Source: Candidatus Nitricoxidireducens bremensis | Lineage (GTDB): Bacteria > Pseudomonadota > Gammaproteobacteria > Burkholderiales > Rhodocyclaceae | Assembly: GCA_030247725.1 (NCBI GenBank) | Contig: JAOTRT010000002.1 | Span: 434,001 to 498,000, forward strand | Direction of reading: 5' to 3' | DNA length: 64,000 nucleotides | Shown here: positions 8,855 through 16,469 of the stretch, piece by piece | Numbering within the stretch: the first letter of the stretch is position 1 | Layout: each line of letters opens with the position of its first letter | Notes under the pieces: generated by a model | Databases searched by the model: none | What the model saw: the letters and a program-made list of their open reading frames with translations, nothing else | Told to the model about the DNA's origin: nothing | Program-made: the position numbers and the translations under genes

Positions 8855-9734
8855 TGGGAAACTCTCGCTGTTGGCTCAAGGCAAGTCCATCGTCCAGAGG
8901 CGTATAAACGAAATCCGGAAAAGCCCGCATCGTGGCAGAGCTATCAAACGCGCGATACCCTCGATGCGGCATAAGACCTACACGCGGCACCTCGATCATC
9001 GGAACTTGTTGCCTCGAAAGTGCAATTACCTTCCCTGCGATTTCCCTGAACGAAGCAACAACTCCAGTCGCCACGTTCAGTGTTCCAGTGCTTTTCTGCA
9101 AAACACAACGGGCAATAATTTCAGCTACGTCATCGACATAAATGTGATCGCGCCGCTCTTCACCAGCACCGAACAGGGAGATCGCGTGTCCTTGATTTGC
9201 CAATCTACGGAAGCGATTCGGACCGTATCCATTGTGGGGATCTGCCGCTCCATAGATTAAGGTTGGACGTAGAGTGCACAGTGACGCCCCACATACTTCA
9301 GCAAGCATAAGCTCACGAGCAAGATGCATGATGCCGTGAAGCGACGAAGGTTCCGCACACGACTCCTCGGATAGAAGGCCGTCGCTATCTGCATAGACTG
9401 CATCCGAACTCACGTACAAGACGTGGGATACCGATCTCGCGGCAATGGCATCGCATACCGCCACCATCATGCGAAGGTTATTGATCAGCATCGAATTGTT
9501 CTTTACCGGCGCTTCCGCAGAAATCACCACAAGCGAATCGGAATCTCGTAATTCGCCTGACAACCGCCGTGCCGCATCCGGAGAAAGCAAATCGAGTTCA
9601 CCGCGAGTCAGGCCAAGAACATTGACGCCTCGCCCCTGTAGATTCGCCATGAGAGCGGCTCCCACGAATCCCCCGGCCCCTAATATCACGACACGGTTAG
9701 GAAGCCTCTCCGTTGCATGGTGATGTTTAAGCAT
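8847..9734 (-). CDS. NAD(P)-dependent SDR, nucleotide-sugar reductase or epimerase
   Basis: A 295-residue extended SDR with the coenzyme motif VVILGAGGFVGAALMA near residue 15, a second-strand acidic region (TRGELDLL), and the VLYVSSDAVYADS segment that carries the catalytic Ser. The usual YxxxK is not clear: the matching region reads SSLHGIMHLAREL, with His where Tyr is expected, an oddity that may mean altered chemistry. It overlaps the UGDH-like gene by 8 nt at its start and a methyltransferase gene by 8 nt at its end, so it belongs to the same translationally coupled block. Its likely job is reduction of a keto-sugar formed by the neighbouring oxidoreductases. Confidence 0.78.
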   Translation of the reverse strand: MLKHHHATERLPNRVVILGAGGFVGAALMANLQGRGVNVLGLTRGELDLLSPDAARRLSGELRDSDSLVVISAEAPVKNNSMLINNLRMMVAVCDAIAARSVSHVLYVSSDAVYADSDGLLSEESCAEPSSLHGIMHLARELMLAEVCGASLCTLRPTLIYGAADPHNGYGPNRFRRLANQGHAISLFGAGEERRDHIYVDDVAEIIARCVLQKSTGTLNVATGVVASFREIAGKVIALSRQQVPMIEVPRVGLMPHRGYRAFDSSATMRAFPDFVYTPLDDGLALSQQREFPNG

Positions 9735-11040
9735 GGTTCGTTACCGTACCGACACCCAGTGTCAAGTAACACAGGCCGGCTTCTTCGGCCGACTTCCTAC
9801 TGATGACTCGGTAGGGATCGATCAACCAGCGCCCCTTCATACGATTCGAAAAATCTGTAGCAGACAACCGCTTAAATTCCGCCCAAGGCGTCATCACACA
9901 TACGACGTCGGCATTACTAATCGCCTCTTTGGCGTCCTTCGTAGTAGGGAAGGAAACCCTAGCGTCTTGCGGCGAGACCACGGGGTCAAATACCACTACA
10001 TCCATTCCATTCAGATGCGCCAAGAGCGACAGGGCCGGCGAGTTCTTGGTGCTATCCGTATCTTCTTTGTATGCCAAGCCTAGAACGGCAATCCTGGCGT
10101 CAGGCTTTTCGGATAAGACGCGACTTTGCAAGGTACGCCACGCCCATTCCTTTCGATAGCGGCTATTGGCTACCCACGCGGCAACAATTCCAGCGTCTGT
10201 CTTGTGTTTTTCAGCAAGAGCAATCACTGTCGCCAAATCCCGTTCTAAGTTTCCTCCGGCAATGCCCAATCCGGGATTCAGGTAGCTATAAGGTCCGATC
10301 CGTCGATCGAGCTTGAGAGAAGGCACAATCTCTGCCCAATCTGCGCCAGTCTGTTCGCAAAGCTCGGCCATAGTATTGGCAACACCAACGGATGCGACCA
10401 GGCACATATTGATAGATATTTTTGCAAGCTCCGCACTTTCATAACGCATTGCCAATACAGGACAATCGAAGGCGCTGAGGTAGCTCGCGAACTTTGCAGG
10501 AAGATTGGACTGCGGGCTGGCACAACCAACAATAAAGCGTTCAGGCCTTAGAGCACGCTCTACGGCATGCCCAAATATCAAAGTCTCGACTTGGTAATAC
10601 AGACGGTTATGCGCGAGATTTAGCGAACGGGTAAAACCTGGTGGGACCTGACACAGAATAACCAGAATTGTATCGGGGCCCATGCACAACCGAACCTGAT
10701 CGATCAACTGCCGGATTGGAACAAGGTCACTGGCTCCAGAATTGTCAGTTGGAACATCCGCAGCGATATAAATGATGTCGCACGTTTCCAGCGCAGCAGG
10801 ATCTGAATCGAACCGGATCCGCTGTTGATGCTGAGCCAGAGTCTCCTCGAGTCCAGGCTCATTGATCGGCAGACGGTGGGCACGCAACGACTCCACAAGC
10901 GTACGGTTCGGATGGAATCCTATAACCTGAAATCCCTTGGCAGCCGCTGCAGCAAGGGAATTCAAGCCAAGATGCGTCATGCCCGCAAAGCCTACGATTA
11001 CTGACTGCGAAGATCCTGCACTATTCTGGAAGGCACTCAT
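9727..11040 (-). CDS. UDP-glucose/GDP-mannose dehydrogenase homologue lacking the catalytic Cys
   Basis: A 437-residue protein with all three domains of the nucleotide-sugar dehydrogenase family: N-terminal NAD domain, central dimer helix (ESAELAKISINMCLV, residues 201-215) and C-terminal sugar-binding domain (AVLGLAYKEDTDSTKNSPA). Lys207, Asn211 and Asp268 match the conserved catalytic residues. The motif that normally reads GFGxGGxCxxKD is GLGIAGGNLERD here (residues 257-268), so the nucleophilic Cys is Asn264 (codon 10249-10251) and the Lys is Arg267. Without Cys the enzyme should not form the thioester needed for the four-electron oxidation to a uronate. A two-electron alcohol/carbonyl oxidoreduction is more likely. 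It overlaps the downstream SDR and follows the MocA-type gene by 8 nt. Confidence 0.85.
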   Translation of the reverse strand: MSAFQNSAGSSQSVIVGFAGMTHLGLNSLAAAAAKGFQVIGFHPNRTLVESLRAHRLPINEPGLEETLAQHQQRIRFDSDPAALETCDIIYIAADVPTDNSGASDLVPIRQLIDQVRLCMGPDTILVILCQVPPGFTRSLNLAHNRLYYQVETLIFGHAVERALRPERFIVGCASPQSNLPAKFASYLSAFDCPVLAMRYESAELAKISINMCLVASVGVANTMAELCEQTGADWAEIVPSLKLDRRIGPYSYLNPGLGIAGGNLERDLATVIALAEKHKTDAGIVAAWVANSRYRKEWAWRTLQSRVLSEKPDARIAVLGLAYKEDTDSTKNSPALSLLAHLNGMDVVVFDPVVSPQDARVSFPTTKDAKEAISNADVVCVMTPWAEFKRLSATDFSNRMKGRWLIDPYRVISRKSAEEAGLCYLTLGVGTVTNHA

Positions 11041-11048
11041 ATCACGGC

Positions 11049-11987
11049 TTATTGCATATTTTGGGCTTGCGCTGCAAGTTGCAGCAACGCTTGATTGATA
11101 CGCAGATCATTTTTTAAATTACCCTCGCCGCCAAACTGGCAGAGTTGCTTGAAGTGGACGTACTCAAGCTCCCAAGTTGGATCTGGCTGAACAAGGGTCA
11201 CAGACTCTTCGGGAGGGCGACCACTCGGAAGGACTCGGTGTCTATGGGTAAAGGTGCTCGGCCCCCACTTGCATAGCGAATCGATATGCAGACTCCCCAA
11301 TTCACCATAGACTTCCGCCACAAAATGGTTACGCCAACTCAGCAGGCTCATTTCGAGCTCTACCTGGGGCATACCTACAACTGGCAACCCTCCTAAGAGG
11401 ATATGATCGAAGGCCTTATTCTCGAAGCAATGAGCGCTCCACACTTTTAATTCCGGCCATCCGCCAAACATATAAAGCAGCGTGTCGAGTAGGTGAGAGC
11501 CCAGATCTGGCAACACTCCTGTTCCTGCATCCCGCCAAACAGAATTACGCACATCCCGCGCAGTACCGTTGCCATAGAAGAACCTCACGCGATAGATGCG
11601 GCCCAGCCCCCCCCCTGCTAGGGCCTGCTGCATTCTTACAAAATGCGGCTCGAATCGATGGTTATACGCCGTGTAGCAAACGCAGCCACTATCCTTCACT
11701 ATGGCCGCAAGCGTCGTCAAATCTTCCTGTGTTTCAGCCAGCAACGGCTTCTCAACCAACGCATGCTTGCCGTTTTTCATCAAATAGGTCAACAATTCAA
11801 CTTTCGGCTGGTCGGGAATGCAAAGCAAGGCCGCATCAAAACTATCAAGCGGCACTTCATACAGGGTCTGATAGTGTGCGTCCGAAACAACAGGATCAAC
11901 GAGTGCGACCAAGTCGCCACCAGCAACCTTTGCGCGCTTGCGGCCTTGAATTCCAAGGCCCACCACAACAACGCGGAAATCTCTCAT
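11049..11987 (-). CDS. Gfo/Idh/MocA family oxidoreductase
   Basis: A 312-residue protein with the N-terminal Rossmann domain (VVVVGLGIQGRKRAKVAGG) followed by LVEKPLLAET, the EKP motif whose Lys is catalytic in this family, and the C-terminal alpha/beta domain with GVLPDLGSHLLDTLLYM holding the conserved Asp and His. These enzymes use NAD(P) to oxidise or reduce a secondary alcohol or ketone of a sugar, often C3 of a nucleotide sugar. Its start overlaps the nucleotidyltransferase-kinase stop by 4 nt. A MocA-type oxidoreductase next to a UGDH-like protein also occurs in lincosamide octose clusters. Confidence 0.88.
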   Translation of the reverse strand: MRDFRVVVVGLGIQGRKRAKVAGGDLVALVDPVVSDAHYQTLYEVPLDSFDAALLCIPDQPKVELLTYLMKNGKHALVEKPLLAETQEDLTTLAAIVKDSGCVCYTAYNHRFEPHFVRMQQALAGGGLGRIYRVRFFYGNGTARDVRNSVWRDAGTGVLPDLGSHLLDTLLYMFGGWPELKVWSAHCFENKAFDHILLGGLPVVGMPQVELEMSLLSWRNHFVAEVYGELGSLHIDSLCKWGPSTFTHRHRVLPSGRPPEESVTLVQPDPTWELEYVHFKQLCQFGGEGNLKNDLRINQALLQLAAQAQNMQ

Positions 11988-13540
11988 TCGTTGTAGCCCG
12001 TAAGCTTCTCTACGGCATCGATTTTTGCTAGGACATTGTCTGGCTTGATCGGCACATTGCCATCAATCTCGCACTCACACGCGGCCGCTATAGATCCGAT
12101 AATGCAAGCGGTAACCTCGCAGTTTGTCTTTAGCATCGCAACGGTCGCGTAAGCCAGCAATGCGTCACCGGCACCAACTGCATCCAAAACGTTTGTAGTA
12201 AAGCTATCTATGGAAAAACAATTGGATCCGTTCGCCTCATCGGGTTTCTCCCTAATACAGAAGACGCCACGCTCTCCCAGCTTCATCATCAGGGTTCCGC
12301 ATTGGGTTTCGTGTACGAGGCCCCCTGCCAGATTGCCGACCGTGGAATCTTGATCGGCAAGGGCAAATCGCGCCTCGCGCTCGTTGGGGGTAATCAAGTC
12401 AAACCCCTTGAACTCAGTAATGTTCCCCCAGCGACTGGCCACTTGGCTATCGGCAACACGGAATGTATTTGGCGGAATGGCTGCAACAAGGGATGGAACG
12501 GTCAAGCGATTGAAAACACCGTGTCGAAAATCACTGAAGACGACCGCATCTGAAGGGGTCTTGCCAATCTGATCGATCAGCTTCTCCATGATGTTCTCTG
12601 AGATGGACCGGTTGTCCAAGGTGTCGATCTTCAACAGACGGTAACCGCCCGCAATAATTGCATTCTTGTTGGTCGTCGGCCGAGTAGGATCGACCACGGC
12701 ACGAACATCGATCCCTGATGACTGCAGACCGTCGATCACAAAATCTTTGAAGCGGTCATTGCCTAGAACGGTCGAGAATACGACCTTCGCACCCGCAGCA
12801 CGCAGGTGCTGGGCCACGATGCCGGCCCCCCCAATATAGTCATCGTGACCTTGATACAAAACACTGAAGGTCGGTGTCTTGGTTTGTCCGCCAATCAGGT
12901 TTGTTCGTGTATACGAGTCCACGATCGTGTCGCCTACAACGTGCACCGTCTTATTCGTACTCGATGACACAACTTCCCGCAACTTGCTGAAACTGATGGA
13001 ATGAGTCCTCATCAACAGCAGGAGCTTTTCCAACTGGATTTGCGGCAAAGCCAGATTAATGAACTTCGACGATGAGTACACCACATCGCCGGGGGTAAAG
13101 ATCATTTCGCCGCCATAGCCCTCTACGACATCAGCTTCTTCCTGAGTGGCACGCGGAAGTCCAGAAGAGGTGTATTCGAAGCCTTTCGCAAAGTAGTCCG
13201 GCTTCAGACGACTGAGATTGTTTAATGGCGTCGCATCCTCATCGACAATGACATAGTCAACCATCTCGAAAGCGGCGAGATTTAATGCTCGCAGCCGCTC
13301 AGGAATATGGGGGCGATACACACCTTTGGAGATGTGTATATCTGCCGTTATGCTGACAACAAGGGTGCCTGCCTTGGTTTTTGCGTAAGCCAAGTGCCGA
13401 ACATGCCCAGGATGAACCACATCGAACACCCCATGGCAAAGGATCATTTTTCTCTTTCGAGGAAACTCCCCCACTATTCCCAGCAACTCATCAACCGTCT
13501 TGATTTTGTGGCTGTATCTCTCGAAAAACTCCGCACTCAT
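11984..13540 (-). CDS. Bifunctional nucleotidyltransferase (N) - PfkB sugar kinase (C), HldE-like with swapped domain order
   Basis: A 518-residue protein. The frame is open further upstream, but the start at 13540 is chosen because it follows the upstream epimerase stop by 10 nt with a GAGGG ribosome-binding site. Residues 30-170 form a cytidylyltransferase-like domain with LCHGVFDVVHPGHVRHL (HxGH at 43-46). From about residue 210 follows a PfkB/ribokinase-type kinase with VHVVGDTIVDSYT, GGAGIVAQHL and the catalytic GAGD at 456-459. HldE of LPS heptose synthesis has kinase first and nucleotidyltransferase second; here the order is reversed. Expected roles are phosphorylation at O-1 of a sugar phosphate and, after dephosphorylation, NDP activation. 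Sugar chain length and nucleotide are not readable. Confidence 0.87.
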   Translation of the reverse strand: MSAEFFERYSHKIKTVDELLGIVGEFPRKRKMILCHGVFDVVHPGHVRHLAYAKTKAGTLVVSITADIHISKGVYRPHIPERLRALNLAAFEMVDYVIVDEDATPLNNLSRLKPDYFAKGFEYTSSGLPRATQEEADVVEGYGGEMIFTPGDVVYSSSKFINLALPQIQLEKLLLLMRTHSISFSKLREVVSSSTNKTVHVVGDTIVDSYTRTNLIGGQTKTPTFSVLYQGHDDYIGGAGIVAQHLRAAGAKVVFSTVLGNDRFKDFVIDGLQSSGIDVRAVVDPTRPTTNKNAIIAGGYRLLKIDTLDNRSISENIMEKLIDQIGKTPSDAVVFSDFRHGVFNRLTVPSLVAAIPPNTFRVADSQVASRWGNITEFKGFDLITPNEREARFALADQDSTVGNLAGGLVHETQCGTLMMKLGERGVFCIREKPDEANGSNCFSIDSFTTNVLDAVGAGDALLAYATVAMLKTNCEVTACIIGSIAAACECEIDGNVPIKPDNVLAKIDAVEKLTGYNE

Positions 13541-13550
13541 CAAGATACCC

Positions 13551-14546
13551 TCACGACAGATATTGGAACCACGTTCGCGTAGCCTTTTCGATGGACTCCG
13601 GGTCCCATAGTGGTGCGTCGTGCCATTTATCGATCTCTGCGACCATCCTGGCAACGCCCTCCTCAAAAGACACCAGGGGACACCAATCAAGCATGGAGAT
13701 GATCTTGCCAATATCCGCCCACGTGCAATCTGGCTCACCGGGACGTTTGGGAATATGGGCTACCGGGCCACCGAGTAATTCCACAAGACGGTTAATGGTT
13801 TGTGGCTTCCCAGCCCCTAGGTTAAAAACCTCTCCACCAACATGAGTTTCGGCTGCCGCCACAAAAGCGGCCGCGACATCGGTAACGTAAATAAAGTCCC
13901 TGCTCTGAGTACCATCGCCGACGAGAGTGAATGGCTTGCCTGCTAGCTTTTGTTTGAAAAAGACACCGAAAACAGCACCGTAAGCTCCCGTTGTGCGAAC
14001 CCGCGTCCCGTACGCATTGAATATTCGAATCGAATTGACCGGTAGCCCATAAACACGGCCCCAATGAAAAGCCGCCTGTTCGCCTTGATACTTGGAGAGA
14101 GCGTACGGATACTGTGGGGCAATGGGATGATCTTCTCGCGTTGGGGTCGCTGCTATGCCATAACATGATGAGGAAGCTGCATAGACGAACTTCTCAACTC
14201 CTGCTTGTCGAGCACATTCAAGAACCCTGACGGTCCCTTGAACATTTACGTCCATATACTCAATCGGACGCTCAATGGAGGGAACGATATCGCCTATACC
14301 GGCGAGGTGAATAACGAACTTCGCTCCGGCAAATAGCGGAGAGTCTGACTTTAGCGACCGGATATCTACCCGCTCAAGGCTAACGTCGGGATTATTTGAG
14401 TGATGAGCGAGGTTATCCTCTCTGCCACCTGCCAGATTGTCGATGACCCGTACGCGATATCCCCGCGAAACGAGCAAATCCACAACATGACTCCCGATGA
14501 AACCTGCACCGCCGGTAACTACGACCATCGGACGAATATCGCCCAT
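13551..14546 (-). CDS. NAD-dependent nucleotide-sugar epimerase (UDP-glucose 4-epimerase-like SDR)
   Basis: A 331-residue extended SDR close to the GalE/WbpP type. It has VVTGGAGFIGSHVVDLL at the N-terminus, FVIHLAGIGDI, the catalytic YAASSSCYG and the YPYALSKYQGE Tyr-Lys pair, then IRIFNAYGTRVR and DFIYVTDVAAAFV. It should epimerise one carbon of a nucleotide sugar. It follows the transaldolase gene by 17 nt and precedes the nucleotidyltransferase-kinase by 10 nt, so its substrate is plausibly the NDP-sugar produced by that module. A GalE-like epimerase (LmbM type) has the matching place in the lincosamide octose route. Confidence 0.87.
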   Translation of the reverse strand: MGDIRPMVVVTGGAGFIGSHVVDLLVSRGYRVRVIDNLAGGREDNLAHHSNNPDVSLERVDIRSLKSDSPLFAGAKFVIHLAGIGDIVPSIERPIEYMDVNVQGTVRVLECARQAGVEKFVYAASSSCYGIAATPTREDHPIAPQYPYALSKYQGEQAAFHWGRVYGLPVNSIRIFNAYGTRVRTTGAYGAVFGVFFKQKLAGKPFTLVGDGTQSRDFIYVTDVAAAFVAAAETHVGGEVFNLGAGKPQTINRLVELLGGPVAHIPKRPGEPDCTWADIGKIISMLDWCPLVSFEEGVARMVAEIDKWHDAPLWDPESIEKATRTWFQYLS

Positions 14547-14563
14547 CCAAATCTCCAGCCGAA

Positions 14564-15286
14564 CTAAAGCTTTATATTATAGGCTGAGGCTTTGGCATCC
14601 CGATAAAACATCTCCACCGTCTCCCTTGAATAAGCAGTGAGGTCCTTTCCGAGCGTGGGCAACTTGCCTAAAATGTCCGGCGTAGCAGTAATAATGTGGC
14701 ACCCAATTTCGTCCGCCTGGATAATATTGAGTAATTCTCTCGGACTCGCCCAAAGAAGCTCCGCATTAGGCATATCGGCCAATATACTTACGCAACGCGA
14801 CATTACCGGCACCGGATCGACTCCCGTATCGGCAATTCGCCCCGCAAAAACGGAAACGATCGACTTGGTTTTCTTATCCAGGACCCGAGCCACCGCAGCA
14901 ACTTGCTCGACGGTAAGAATCGCCGTGATATTCAGCGGAATACCATCTGCACTCAATCGTTCGATCAAGGGACAGGCCGACTCGCCTTGAGTATTGGTTA
15001 CCGGAATCTTGACATATACATTCTTGCCCCACGAGGAAATAACTCGTGCCTGTCGTTCCATAGTTGGGAAGTCGTCGGCAAAAACCTCGAAGGACAAGGG
15101 CCTGTCTGGGATTATGCGCAAGACTTCGGCCGCAAAGCGCTCATAGTCATCGACTCCGGCCTTGCGCATTAGCGTTGGATTGGTCGTAAATCCCGAGATA
15201 TGGGTGTGCTTGCTAAGAGCTTCCATACTCTTGATATCTGCGCCATCGGCAAATAGCTTGATCTTCAATTCGCTAACCACAGCCAC
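14564..15286 (-). CDS. Transaldolase family protein (short, fructose-6-phosphate aldolase size)
   Basis: A 240-residue class I aldolase of the transaldolase/FSA family. It has IKLFADGADIKSM at the N-terminus, SGFTTNPTLM, the Schiff-base lysine in NVYVKIPVTN (Lys93), then LNITAILTVEQV and SVFAGRIADTG. Such enzymes transfer or add a C3 dihydroxyacetone unit to an aldose phosphate. It sits between a GmhB-like phosphatase and a nucleotide-sugar epimerase, not with pentose-phosphate genes, so it is likely a dedicated enzyme that builds a longer-chain ketose phosphate for the next isomerase. Transaldolase versus aldolase activity cannot be separated by eye. Confidence 0.88.
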   Translation of the reverse strand: MAVVSELKIKLFADGADIKSMEALSKHTHISGFTTNPTLMRKAGVDDYERFAAEVLRIIPDRPLSFEVFADDFPTMERQARVISSWGKNVYVKIPVTNTQGESACPLIERLSADGIPLNITAILTVEQVAAVARVLDKKTKSIVSVFAGRIADTGVDPVPVMSRCVSILADMPNAELLWASPRELLNIIQADEIGCHIITATPDILGKLPTLGKDLTAYSRETVEMFYRDAKASAYNIKL

Positions 15287-15298
15287 CGTGTCATACTC

Positions 15299-15871
15299 CT
15301 ATCGTTTAGCCTCTTTGGCATTGATTATGTCAACAGCTCCGGCCAAATCAGGCACCGTCCAATCGGCGGGATGGCAATTGTACGACTCAGCGTAACCATG
15401 GTCTATGAATATAGTTCTACATCCGGCGGCATTACCTGCTGCGACGTCACTCCAGCGGTCCCCGATCATGTAGCTGTTAAGCAGGTCAACTCCATATCGA
15501 CGTGCGGCCTCCAATAACATTCCCGGCCTCGGCTTACGGCATTCGCATCCATCTCGCTGAGCGTGTAGGCAAGCCAAGACGTCATGAATTGGTAACCGCA
15601 ACTTAAGTTGATGATGCATCGCCTCGACAACTTCTCGCGAAAGAAAACCGTTCCCCACATCTGGCTGATTGGTTACAACAATAAGCCGAAATCCGAGGCT
15701 CAAAAGACGCCCAAGTTCAGCTTCGATTCCAGGGAAAATATGAAAATCCGCTAATGCGCGCGGTGCATATGGCTTACCATTCCGCACATCAGCGTGATTC
15801 AGAACCCCGTCGCGATCAAGAAATACTGCCCGCAAGTATAGCTCTACTTCGCGTTTCCAAGGGATTCCCAC
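15299..15871 (-). CDS. GmhB-like HAD phosphatase (sugar 1,7-bisphosphate phosphatase type)
   Basis: A 190-residue HAD phosphatase. FLDRDGVLN carries the nucleophile pair Asp19/Asp21, VVTNQPDVGNG is motif II, and RDGCECRKPRPGM with C101, H103, C109 and C111 is the zinc loop typical of GmhB. YMIGDRWSDVAAG is the Mg-binding motif. GmhB removes the terminal phosphate of a heptose 1,7-bisphosphate so the 1-phosphate can be nucleotide-activated. The GTG start at 15871 lies 28 nt inside the isomerase gene; a TTG at 15835 would give a 178-residue protein closer to the family norm. Neither has a strong ribosome-binding site. It is next to the isomerase, so the two likely act in series. Confidence 0.88.
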   Translation of the reverse strand: MGIPWKREVELYLRAVFLDRDGVLNHADVRNGKPYAPRALADFHIFPGIEAELGRLLSLGFRLIVVTNQPDVGNGFLSREVVEAMHHQLKLRLPIHDVLACLHAQRDGCECRKPRPGMLLEAARRYGVDLLNSYMIGDRWSDVAAGNAAGCRTIFIDHGYAESYNCHPADWTVPDLAGAVDIINAKEAKR

Positions 15872-16449
15872 TTACCGCTTGATTGCTTCATGCGGGGGTC
15901 AGTGACCATAAGATGCCAAATTACTGCCTGAAACGCTTCCGTCTGAGGTGTTACGGTGCTTTCATCAATAACCGGAACGATAATGCAGGCATCTGCCACC
16001 TTGGCAGTGTAGCCACCATCACGCCCGACGATGCCTATTATTTTTGCGCCAGCCGCCCGCGCCTCATCCAAGGCCTCGACAATGTTAAGGCTAACATTGC
16101 GCTCCTTGTTCCCCCCTCCAACAGACAAAACAAAAAGGGCATCATTCGAAGAGATGTGGCTGATATGCAACCAAGCTGCAAAGGTCGTTTCCCACCCTTC
16201 GTCATTTGTCCGGGCTGTCAGTTCAGCAACATTATCCGTCGGGGCGTAGGACTCGATCCCCGCAATCTTTCTAAAGTCATTGACCGCATGGGAGCAATTT
16301 GCCGCACTTCCGCCTACACCCACAAAAAATAGACGGCCGCGACGCTCCCGCACCTCACTGAGAAGGCAGATCGCCTTGTCGATGAGGGCTTGATCAATTT
16401 GATTGATGATTTTAATAGAATCGGCAAGAAAGGTCGAAATATAGCCCAC
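15844..16449 (-). CDS. SIS-domain sugar phosphate isomerase (GmhA/LmbN-like)
   Basis: A 201-residue SIS-domain protein. I choose the GTG at 16449 because a GGGAG sequence lies six bases upstream and it begins 20 nt after the PseI stop; a frame opening at 16491 would overlap PseI. Family signs are RLFFVGVGGSAANCSHAVNDF, FVLSVGGGNKERNVS and GAKIIGIVGRDGG. GmhA-type enzymes turn a ketose phosphate into an aldose phosphate, as with sedoheptulose 7-phosphate to heptose 7-phosphate, and LmbN does the same for an octulose phosphate. Being next to a transaldolase and a GmhB-like phosphatase supports that role. Which chain length it accepts is not known. Confidence 0.85.
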   Translation of the reverse strand: MGYISTFLADSIKIINQIDQALIDKAICLLSEVRERRGRLFFVGVGGSAANCSHAVNDFRKIAGIESYAPTDNVAELTARTNDEGWETTFAAWLHISHISSNDALFVLSVGGGNKERNVSLNIVEALDEARAAGAKIIGIVGRDGGYTAKVADACIIVPVIDESTVTPQTEAFQAVIWHLMVTDPRMKQSSGKWESLGNAK

Positions 16450-16469
16450 GTACAACTCCCAGCAAGTTA

